DNA of 64,000 nt from G020354785 sp964534745 (lineage in GTDB: Bacteria > Bacteroidota > Bacteroidia > Bacteroidales > UBA10428), in contig CAZHQW010000001.1 of the NCBI GenBank assembly GCA_964534745.1, forward strand, positions 62,001 through 126,000. The letters run 5' to 3'. Numbering within the stretch: the first letter of the stretch is position 1; each line of letters starts with the position of its first letter. This document shows positions 1 to 6,693 of this stretch, in pieces. A program made the position numbers and the translations under genes. Under the pieces are notes generated by a model. That model ran no database searches and had not been told where the DNA came from. It saw only the letters and a program-made list of their open reading frames with translations.

Positions 1-1428
1 ACATCACTTGTATTCCTCTTCCTTGTAGGTATGAGCATAAAGTTTATCATAAGCGGGGTTAATGAACCAATACCTTACAAAATAGGTGGATGGGAACCGG
101 TAAATGGCATTCCTATAGCAATCTACCTGGTACTGGACGGACTCAGCGTTTTTATGTTATGTATAATTAACCTTTTAGCTTTCCTTTCCGGATTTTATGC
201 AATTTCATATATTAAAAAGTATACGGCAGAGAATAATTTCTATGCCCTTTTCTCTCTGATGGTTGCAGGAATGAACGGAGTGGTGCTTACAGGAGACCTG
301 TTTAATCTTTTCGTTTTTCTGGAAATTGCCGTTATTGCTTCATACGCACTGGTAGCATTTGGCATTGAAAAAGAGGAACTGGAGGCATCATTCAAATACC
401 AGGTGCTTGGAGGCCTTGCTTCCCTGCTGATACTTTTTGGTATCGGACTTCTATACTGGAATACCAAAACACTTAATATTGCCGATATTTCAGTAATAAT
501 AAAAACATCGGCCTACAATAAGTTTCTTATTTTCTCCGAGCTGGTGCTTATAGCAGGATTCGGACTAAAAGCAGCAATAATACCGTTTCATGCATGGCTG
601 CCTGATGCCCATTCTTCAGCCCCTTCACCCATATCTTCGATGCTGTCGGGAGTGCTGATCAAGGCTATCGGCATATATGCCATTATAAGACTATTCTTCA
701 ATATGTTTGCCGTATCGCATGAAATAGCAATTACGATTACAACCCTTGGTATACTGTCAATGATCATTGGCTCACTGCTGGCAATCGGACAATGGGATAT
801 AAAACGTATGCTCGCCTATTCAAGTATAAGCCAGATCGGGTATATTTTAATGGGAGTAGGAATCGGACTAATGATATTGACCAGTGGAGGTAATAAGACT
901 ATTGCTGCATTATCAATATTCGGAGGATTGTACCATCTGGTAAACCATGCCGTGTTTAAGGGATTGTTATTCCTTAGTGCCGGGGCAGTGGAGTACCGGA
1001 CGGGTATACGCGATCTGAACAAGCTGGGGGGACTGGCAGGTAAAATGCCGGTAACATCATCATCCTCACTTATTGCATCCCTTTCTATATCAGGAATGCC
1101 CCCGTTCAACGGATTTTTCAGCAAGCTGGTGATAATTATAGCCGCAATTCAGGGGCACTATTACTGGCTTGCAGCAATTGCTATTATTATCAGCATTATA
1201 ACACTGGCCTATTTTCTTAAACTTCAGAAAAATACCTTTTATGGTAAAGCATCTGATAAAATAAATAATATAAAAGAGGTTCCTTTTACTATGTGCTTTT
1301 CAATGATTGTGCTTGCAGTACTTTGTATAGCACTTAGCCTGCTGATATTACCAGGAATAAGGGAAGTAGTTATGGAACCCGTTGTAAATGCCATTATTAA
1401 TAAGGCTGATTATTTGCTAATATTATAA
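1..1428 (+). CDS. mrpD: MrpD/NuoL-family proton-translocating membrane subunit (5' partial)
   Basis: This is a polytopic membrane subunit of the Mrp antiporter/complex I NuoL-NuoM family, which couples cation or proton movement to a membrane complex. The signature block GLKAAIIPFHAWLPDAHSS followed by APSPISSMLSG and a Lys (GVLIKAIG) is intact, and a conserved membrane Glu lies in LFNLFVFLEIAV. An ATG exists at 31, but the frame is open and hydrophobic back to base 1 (TSLVFLFLVG), so the gene starts outside the window and that ATG is internal. The stop is followed 10 nt later by mrpE. Assignment to subunit D rather than A rests on the following E-F-G genes. The context suggests part of a hydrogenase-linked Mrp module rather than a free Na+/H+ antiporter. 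Confidence 0.9.
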   Translation, partial: TSLVFLFLVGMSIKFIISGVNEPIPYKIGGWEPVNGIPIAIYLVLDGLSVFMLCIINLLAFLSGFYAISYIKKYTAENNFYALFSLMVAGMNGVVLTGDLFNLFVFLEIAVIASYALVAFGIEKEELEASFKYQVLGGLASLLILFGIGLLYWNTKTLNIADISVIIKTSAYNKFLIFSELVLIAGFGLKAAIIPFHAWLPDAHSSAPSPISSMLSGVLIKAIGIYAIIRLFFNMFAVSHEIAITITTLGILSMIIGSLLAIGQWDIKRMLAYSSISQIGYILMGVGIGLMILTSGGNKTIAALSIFGGLYHLVNHAVFKGLLFLSAGAVEYRTGIRDLNKLGGLAGKMPVTSSSSLIASLSISGMPPFNGFFSKLVIIIAAIQGHYYWLAAIAIIISIITLAYFLKLQKNTFYGKASDKINNIKEVPFTMCFSMIVLAVLCIALSLLILPGIREVVMEPVVNAIINKADYLLIL

Positions 1429-1438
1429 ATAGTATAAA

Positions 1439-1924
1439 ATGAAGTATATCTTTGGTTTTATAATACTGTTTGGTTTCTGGTTACTGTTTACGCTGAGCCT
1501 TGATGTCCAGAACCTTATTGTAGGGGCGATTGCTGCTCTTATTACAGTGCTGTTATTCTCAAGGCATTTTGTAAAGCCTGTATGGAAGATGCTTCAGCCC
1601 CAGCGGTACTTCTGGTTTATAATATACCTTATTGTTTTTATCTGGGAATGTATTAAGGCTAACTTTGATGTTGCTTACAGGGTACTGCACCCTGCCATGC
1701 CAATAAAGCCGGGAATAGTGAAGGTAAAGCTGAGCCTTAAAACAAATATGGCCAAGACAATACTGGCTAATTCAATAACAATGACTCCGGGTACAATAAC
1801 GGTTGACCTGATAGATGATATTCTTTACGTACACTGGATCTATGTTAGCAGCACCGATCCTGAGGAATACAGCAAGAAAGTTGCGGGCCGGTTTGAAAAA
1901 TATATTAAAAGGATATTTGAATAA
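1439..1924 (+). CDS. mrpE: Mrp antiporter subunit E
   Basis: This small membrane protein of 161 residues has two N-terminal transmembrane segments (about 1-25 and 28-45), a third hydrophobic stretch near 58-75, and a soluble C-terminal half. The motif LANSITMTPGTITVDL near residues 110-125 is the hallmark of MrpE. It is a structural subunit of Mrp-type cation/proton antiporters and of the Mrp-like half of membrane-bound hydrogenases. It lies directly downstream of mrpD and 46 nt upstream of mrpF, in one transcription direction. Confidence 0.9.
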   Translation: MKYIFGFIILFGFWLLFTLSLDVQNLIVGAIAALITVLLFSRHFVKPVWKMLQPQRYFWFIIYLIVFIWECIKANFDVAYRVLHPAMPIKPGIVKVKLSLKTNMAKTILANSITMTPGTITVDLIDDILYVHWIYVSSTDPEEYSKKVAGRFEKYIKRIFE

Positions 1925-1970
1925 CAGCAAACATAAAATATTAAGAAACTAAACGATAAATATTTAAAAA

Positions 1971-2237
1971 ATGAACCAGCTGCTTTATTACTTTTTATAT
2001 GCTCAGATTGCCTTCTGCTTTTTGTGCCTTTACCGTATAATCAAGGGTCCGACTATCGCCGACAGGATGGTTGGTATAGATATATTCGGTATTCTTGTGG
2101 TTGGCATATGCGCAATAATTGCAGTCATAACAGACAGGATGTTTATAATTGATATTGGCATAGCATGGATTATTTTAAGCTTTATAGGAACATTAACACT
2201 GGCAAAATATTTGGGAGGTAAAAAATTAAATGAGTAA
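1971..2237 (+). CDS. mrpF: Mrp antiporter subunit F
   Basis: This 88-residue protein has three transmembrane helices, the usual size for MrpF. The family motif GPTIADRMVGIDIFG lies after the first helix (residues about 25-40) and supplies the conserved Asp-Arg and Asp. It acts with MrpG and MrpE in the cation-translocating part of Mrp-type complexes. The last 8 nt overlap the start of mrpG, which implies translational coupling. Confidence 0.92.
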   Translation: MNQLLYYFLYAQIAFCFLCLYRIIKGPTIADRMVGIDIFGILVVGICAIIAVITDRMFIIDIGIAWIILSFIGTLTLAKYLGGKKLNE

Positions 2238-2583
2238 AATAATTTTTATAATACTGCTGTCAATAGGTGTTTTATTTAATCTGTTTGGGTGTATCGGACT
2301 GCTGAGGTTGCCTGATGTTTATAACAGGCTGCAGTCAGCAACAAAATGCGTGACTCTCGGAACATGCTCCATACTGCTTAGCCTTTTGGTATACTACGGA
2401 TTTGATGAAATCGGAGTTAAAGCATTAATAGCCATACCGTTGCTGTTTTTTACATCCACCGTTGCAGCACATGCCCTTATCAGGGGCTCTTACTTTTTTG
2501 GCATTAAGCTTGGCGACAAGAGTGTTAAAGACGATTATAAAGAAGTGGCAGGACAGGCAAAAAATAAAGAAACAAAAAAATGA
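2230..2583 (+). CDS. mrpG: Mrp antiporter subunit G
   Basis: This protein of 117 residues has three transmembrane segments and the MrpG pattern GCIGLLRLPDVYNRLQSATK near residues 20-40, followed by a charged C-terminal tail rich in Lys. It belongs to the Mrp module with the preceding genes. The start overlaps mrpF by 8 nt, and the stop overlaps the ferredoxin gene start in an ATGA arrangement, so the membrane and electron-transfer subunits are translationally coupled. Confidence 0.92.
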   Translation: MSKIIFIILLSIGVLFNLFGCIGLLRLPDVYNRLQSATKCVTLGTCSILLSLLVYYGFDEIGVKALIAIPLLFFTSTVAAHALIRGSYFFGIKLGDKSVKDDYKEVAGQAKNKETKK

Positions 2584-3188
2584 AGTATCCAAAACTGAGA
2601 GAGGTAAAAGAAGCGGTAGTCTCATTATTTACGCCCGCTTATACAACAAAGTTTCCAAAAAAGCCACATATTCCTTTTGAGAATTACAGGGGCAAACCGG
2701 TTGTTGATGATAAGAATTGCGTGGGATGTGAAACATGTGCCAATGTCTGTCCTCCTTATGCAATAACATTTAAAGATGATAAAAAGAAAAAAATAAGGAT
2801 TATTGAAAGAGACTACGGAAAATGTATTTTCTGCGGGCAGTGCCAGGAACATTGTATTACCGGAAAAGGCGTAAAGCTTTCAGATAAGATATACGATATG
2901 GCTTCGTTCGACAGGTCACAGCTGGTCGAAAGGCAGGAAAAGGAACTCCTCGTTTGCGAAAGCTGCGGGGCCATTATTACTACAAAGGAGCATATCCAGT
3001 ATTTGCACAGGAAGCTGGGTCCGATTGCCTATTCATCAGTACTGAATTTAAGTATGCTTAATGAAAAACTCAGGCTCTCCGAGTCGCGCGATACAGCAGT
3101 TGATGTCAGAGATGAACTGAAAAGAAAGGATATGTTTAATATTATTTGTCCGAATTGTCTGAGGAAGGTTCTTGTGAAGTATCTGTAG
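2580..3188 (+). CDS. Two-cluster 4Fe-4S ferredoxin subunit with C-terminal zinc ribbon (HycF/NuoI-like)
   Basis: Two classical 4Fe-4S motifs are present: CVGCETCANVCP (about residues 46-57) and CIFCGQCQEHC (about 82-92). The C-terminal half adds two CxxC pairs, CESC near 122 and CPNC near 192, with spacing like the zinc-binding tail of HycF/HyfH-type hydrogenase subunits. It should carry electrons between ferredoxin and the membrane complex. The ATGA overlap with mrpG ties it to the Mrp module, which favours a group 4 energy-converting hydrogenase. A complex I-like ferredoxin oxidoreductase remains possible because the catalytic subunits lie outside the window. The 3' end overlaps the converging radical-SAM gene by 47 bp. 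Confidence 0.85.
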   Translation: MKYPKLREVKEAVVSLFTPAYTTKFPKKPHIPFENYRGKPVVDDKNCVGCETCANVCPPYAITFKDDKKKKIRIIERDYGKCIFCGQCQEHCITGKGVKLSDKIYDMASFDRSQLVERQEKELLVCESCGAIITTKEHIQYLHRKLGPIAYSSVLNLSMLNEKLRLSESRDTAVDVRDELKRKDMFNIICPNCLRKVLVKYL

Positions 3189-4233
3189 TATCCCGGGACA
3201 TTACCACCGACATATATTTTGCACCACACCTGTAACACACAGCAAAAGGATTCTTGCGCCTGAATTCACGAAACTTCCTGGCCCTCTTGCTGTTCCACAA
3301 ATCCCTTATATTCGATTCCCTTATGCTGCCAAAGGAGTAATCGGGAAAATCAACACAGGAATTGGCACGGCCGTCAGGCTGAATGTCAATCAGCTTTTCA
3401 ATGTTAAGACAATGTAATGTACCAACGGGAGTAACAGCATCCCCGAACCAATTCCTGTATTCATCTTCAGTCAATGCCATGTATGGGTAATTGTATATGC
3501 CGTCCAGCTTTGACAGGTAGATCTTTAGCTGTTCACGGAATTCATTAAAGTCAATACCAGAAGTTTCATGATGAAATCCACGCCACGAAAAAGCACGGCA
3601 GTCAAAATTGTCCGTCAGCTCTTTCTCATATTTTTTGCCCGTAGCTTCAGGAACATAGTAAAAAGGGACAATAACAAGGGTATTTATTGACATGGTACGC
3701 GCAACATCCGGCATTTGTCCGAGTCCACGCACTGACCAGGGGCTGATAGTAAAACATATCGATCTGCTTATTTTATTGTCGCTCTCCTTTTCCAGCCGGG
3801 CCAGCAAATCCGCACCTTCTTTAACAGTCATAAAACAGCCTTTTACACCTCTTGTCTTATCATGTATTTCTTCAGGTCCGTCCACCGATATTGTAATATG
3901 TATTTTACCAATACGTACAAGATCGGCAGCGTATTTTTTTAGCATAGTGCCATTAGTATCGATAGAGGTAAAAATACCTTTGCTGTTTATATATTCCAAA
4001 AGTTCGATTATTCCCGGGAAGAGGAAAGGTTCTCCGCCCCTGAGCAATACGGAAGAGATATTGTTTGCAGCTATCTCGTCGACAAGTTTTTTCCAGTCTG
4101 CCAGTTGCATAGGCTGAACCTGACTATTACCGCCAGTGCGGAAATAACCTTTACTGCTCCATTGGCCGCACATTCTGCACCTCAGGTTGCAGGCACCGGT
4201 TATTGTAAATGATATACATTCCGGGAAATCCAT
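3142..4233 (-). CDS. Radical SAM protein with SPASM-like C-terminal cysteines
   Basis: This 363-residue protein carries the radical-SAM cluster motif CNLRCRMC at about residues 15-22, after a very short N-terminus. A GGEP SAM-binding motif (LLRGGEPFLFPG) follows near residue 66. C-terminal cysteines (CLNIEK, NSCVDF, CYRCG) fit a SPASM/twitch auxiliary cluster domain of the kind used in peptide modification and cofactor maturation. ATG 4231-4233 fits, because the first strand of the barrel begins at once. It lies 14 nt downstream of another radical-SAM gene in the same direction, and the pair probably forms an operon. The substrate is unknown. Placement among hydrogenase genes suggests, but does not prove, a maturation role. 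Confidence 0.85.
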   Translation of the reverse strand: MDFPECISFTITGACNLRCRMCGQWSSKGYFRTGGNSQVQPMQLADWKKLVDEIAANNISSVLLRGGEPFLFPGIIELLEYINSKGIFTSIDTNGTMLKKYAADLVRIGKIHITISVDGPEEIHDKTRGVKGCFMTVKEGADLLARLEKESDNKISRSICFTISPWSVRGLGQMPDVARTMSINTLVIVPFYYVPEATGKKYEKELTDNFDCRAFSWRGFHHETSGIDFNEFREQLKIYLSKLDGIYNYPYMALTEDEYRNWFGDAVTPVGTLHCLNIEKLIDIQPDGRANSCVDFPDYSFGSIRESNIRDLWNSKRARKFREFRRKNPFAVCYRCGAKYMSVVMSRDTTDTSQEPSSDNSDK

Positions 4234-4247
4234 AGAGTATGAATCAT

Positions 4248-5348
4248 TTAATTATTCATTTTTTCCACCATCGGCTTTTTAAGCAAGGATTGCACCAGCT
4301 CCCGTTCCTTCCATAATACACAGCCGCCTCCGTTTTCAACAGCCAGTTCAGGGATTTGTCTTATTCTTTTCATGAAATCTGATTGGAGGGCCTCTTTAAG
4401 TGACGAATTCCGAACATTGGTATCTGAGAAAGGCGCAAAGGGACAGGGTTCGAGATCACCAGATGCACTGATATGAACAAATCCGCGTCCGGCTGACAGG
4501 CAGCCGCCCACATCCTGTTCATCCCATGGAACGCCAATAAACAAAGCCGGATATTTTTCACGGTAACTGGTCAGCAATTTACCCATCCTGATACGCTGAT
4601 CATAGCTAAGCACCATACTTTCAGTACCCTCCTCTATCGGCGTGTATTCCAGGAAAAGAAAAAATTTGCATCCGTATTCAATAAGTTTTTTAATATAGAT
4701 TTCTTCCATTATAGTATCAAAATTCTGACTTGTGAGGGTCAGGGAGTTGCCAAAAAAAACATTATTATCTTTCATCATAACCATCCTTTTCCGGGTATTT
4801 TCAAAAGTACCTGTACCCCTTCTGCTATCCGTATCTGTTTCATTACCTTCAAGGCTGACAAGAGGGATAATGTTTTTATTCTTTTTAAGAGTTTTGACCG
4901 ATTCATCATCAATTAGCAGTCCGTTTGTGAAAACCAGGAAGATAATCTCAGGAAAATCCTTCATTATTTCCAGCATTGCCGGACGCATAAATGGTTCTCC
5001 CCCGGCAATAACAAAGAATGAAATTCCAAGGTACTTTGCTTCCCTTATTATAGCTCTTAATTTCTCATCGCTTAATTCTTCTTCTGATGAAGGATGGAAC
5101 GATAGTGCATAGCAACCCCTGCATTTGAGATTACATTTATTTGTTACACTGAATATGATAATCGGAGGGACAATGAAACCCTTCTTTTCCCATTTTGATC
5201 TTATCCGCGCGGCTTTACCAAGCCATAATATCGTGCGGAAAAAGTAAAATGCCTGAAAAGGATTTCTTACCGCTATCCGGAAAGCATCTTTAAAAAACAC
5301 CCTAAGAGATTTATTTAGTATGTTTCGGCCCTTGTTGTTTTTTCTCAT
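4248..5348 (-). CDS. Radical SAM protein, SPASM-like
   Basis: This 366-residue protein has a basic, partly amphipathic N-terminal extension of about 65 residues, then the cluster motif CNLKCRGC (about residues 72-79). The SAM motif AGGEPFMRP follows near 115. C-terminal cysteines in GGCLSAG, LEPCPF and GGCVLW resemble a SPASM domain. It is the upstream gene of a two-gene minus-strand unit with the radical-SAM gene at 3142-4233. A candidate promoter lies about 40 nt upstream. The two paralogues are not close duplicates, since their N-termini and auxiliary cysteine patterns differ. Substrate unknown. Confidence 0.85.
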   Translation of the reverse strand: MRKNNKGRNILNKSLRVFFKDAFRIAVRNPFQAFYFFRTILWLGKAARIRSKWEKKGFIVPPIIIFSVTNKCNLKCRGCYALSFHPSSEEELSDEKLRAIIREAKYLGISFFVIAGGEPFMRPAMLEIMKDFPEIIFLVFTNGLLIDDESVKTLKKNKNIIPLVSLEGNETDTDSRRGTGTFENTRKRMVMMKDNNVFFGNSLTLTSQNFDTIMEEIYIKKLIEYGCKFFLFLEYTPIEEGTESMVLSYDQRIRMGKLLTSYREKYPALFIGVPWDEQDVGGCLSAGRGFVHISASGDLEPCPFAPFSDTNVRNSSLKEALQSDFMKRIRQIPELAVENGGGCVLWKERELVQSLLKKPMVEKMNN

Positions 5349-5386
5349 ATAATTATCTTCTGGTTTATTAAATAATTATTATCTTT

Positions 5387-5417
5387 CAAAGATAGGGTTA
5401 TTTCAAGAATAGCCAAG
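5387..5417 (-). promoter_or_regulatory. Candidate Bacteroidota promoter for the radical-SAM pair
   Basis: Read on the minus strand, CTTG (5417-5414), 19 nt, then TATCTTTG (5394-5387) matches the Bacteroidota sigma consensus TTTG / TAnnTTTG with one mismatch. It would give a leader of roughly 30-35 nt before the ATG at 5348. The -7 box lies in a perfect 7-1-7 inverted repeat (5380-5394, TATCTTT/AAAGATA), which could also be an operator. Confidence 0.45.
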
Positions 5418-5466
5418 AAGCCTCGGCGATATAGAATTAACATCGGTTAAATATAAAAGAATACAA

Positions 5467-5937
5467 TTGGTTGAATCATTAAAATCTTTATTTGAACAAA
5501 GGGATAAAAAAATCCTGTTTGTCGGAATTGGCAATGTTTTGAGAAGTGATGATGGTGTCGGGGTGTATATCTGCAAAAAAATCCATAAGTCACCATATTT
5601 AGATATTCTCATTGTTGAAGTAAGTATAGAAAATTATATAAAAAAAATAAATGATCTGAACCCGGATATCCTGGTTCTTGTAGATTGTGCTGACCTGAAC
5701 AGGGCGCCCGGGTATGCGGAATTGCTACCGGTGGCAAAAATAAGGGACTTTACTCCGGGTACACATAATATTTCTCTTAAAAGGGTGTCTGAGTTCTTTA
5801 AAATGCAAGTGCTTGTTCTCGGCATACAGCCCGGATCAGTATCTATAAGTGAAGAAATGACCGGTCAGGTAAAAAAATCTGCTGACAGGATAATTAATGA
5901 TATAAATAGATTTTCCGGCTATAAAACTTGCAAATAG
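5467..5937 (+). CDS. [NiFe]-hydrogenase maturation protease (HycI/HybD family)
   Basis: This 156-residue protein opens with the protease signature FVGIGNVLRSDDGVGV. The Asp after GNVLRSD is the usual nickel-sensing residue, and a second metal-binding Asp sits in LVLVDCADL (about residue 75). A His follows in TPGTHNISL. The family removes the C-terminal peptide of the hydrogenase large subunit after nickel insertion. No in-frame ATG precedes the motif, so TTG at 5467 is taken as start. It differs from the HoxW protease downstream, so it probably serves another large subunit, plausibly that of the Mrp-linked complex upstream of the window. Confidence 0.85.
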   Translation: MVESLKSLFEQRDKKILFVGIGNVLRSDDGVGVYICKKIHKSPYLDILIVEVSIENYIKKINDLNPDILVLVDCADLNRAPGYAELLPVAKIRDFTPGTHNISLKRVSEFFKMQVLVLGIQPGSVSISEEMTGQVKKSADRIINDINRFSGYKTCK

Positions 5938-5977
5938 GTGACTATTGTTGTATATTAATCAAGAAAAAAATCACACT

Positions 5978-6403
5978 ATGAGCAAGAATCTGATATCATT
6001 AAAAGTGAAGTGCCCGCATTGCAAAAAATCACTAATGGATTATACACAATACCTTAACGGGAAACCAAGTATAAAGCTTCATATTGAACTGGCTGGCAAT
6101 AAAGGGGTAATAAATTTATGCTCAACCTATGGATGTTATGAGAAACTCAGCAATGTGGAACTTATGGAAGGTGAGATAGCTAAACTGCTATGCCCCAATT
6201 GTAAAAAAGAGTTGCCTGGTACCGATATCTGTGATGATTGTGAAGCCCCCATAATTGAATTCGATCTCGATAAAGGCGGGAAGGTACATGTTTGCTCACG
6301 CATTGGCTGCAAAAAACATTATGTGTCTTTTGAAGATATATATGATACACTCTCAAGTTTTTACAGCAATTATAATTACGGAGCGAGAGATGCCGATTTT
6401 TAA
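5978..6403 (+). CDS. Zinc-ribbon protein of unknown function
   Basis: This protein of about 141 residues is built from cysteine pairs: CPHC, CSTYGC, CPNC, CDDC and CSRIGC. The layout reads as two similar halves, each with a CPxC knuckle, a short beta segment and a CSxxGC pair, so two zinc ribbons or rubredoxin-like folds are likely. ATG 5978 is preferred over the upstream TTG at 5945, because the peptide before it is non-conserved in character. It has no signal peptide or membrane segment. It is 40 nt downstream of the maturation protease, probably in the same unit. I do not recognise the family. A metallochaperone or assembly role for a hydrogenase is inferred from neighbours only. Confidence 0.65.
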   Translation: MSKNLISLKVKCPHCKKSLMDYTQYLNGKPSIKLHIELAGNKGVINLCSTYGCYEKLSNVELMEGEIAKLLCPNCKKELPGTDICDDCEAPIIEFDLDKGGKVHVCSRIGCKKHYVSFEDIYDTLSSFYSNYNYGARDADF

Positions 6404-6593
6404 TCCGTTGTTTTATTTAATCTTAAAAGAGCCCTTTTTTTACTTTATAAAATCCAAAAATTTTCTGCAGAACACCAGCTTGTTTATTACTTAAATTGAA
6501 TATCTGTAAAACTATCTGATATATTGGATTTTATAGAAAATATTACTAACTTATATTTTAAGGAAATTAAATTGATTCTAAATTTCAAAAAGC

Positions 6594-6625
6594 TTTGTAA
6601 AACCGGAATTACTGATGTAATTTAG
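6594..6625 (+). promoter_or_regulatory. Candidate promoter of the hox operon
   Basis: TTTG (6594-6597), 20 nt, then TAATTTAG (6618-6625) differs from TTTG / TAnnTTTG at one position. It leaves a leader of about 60 nt before hoxF. The rest of the 290-nt space from 6404 is AT-rich and shows no gene. Confidence 0.5.
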
Positions 6626-6693
6626 TTGTGAATTAATTAACAACTCATATATTTTTTAATTAGTTATTTATCAATGCATTATTTAATAGTAAC

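Noticed and set aside
816..1124. Antisense open frames inside mrpD and in many other genes (for example 13875-14198, 28321-28713, 46433-46771, 62732-63127)
   Set aside because: They lie entirely opposite genes with strong family motifs, have no own context and show low-complexity composition; they are shadows.
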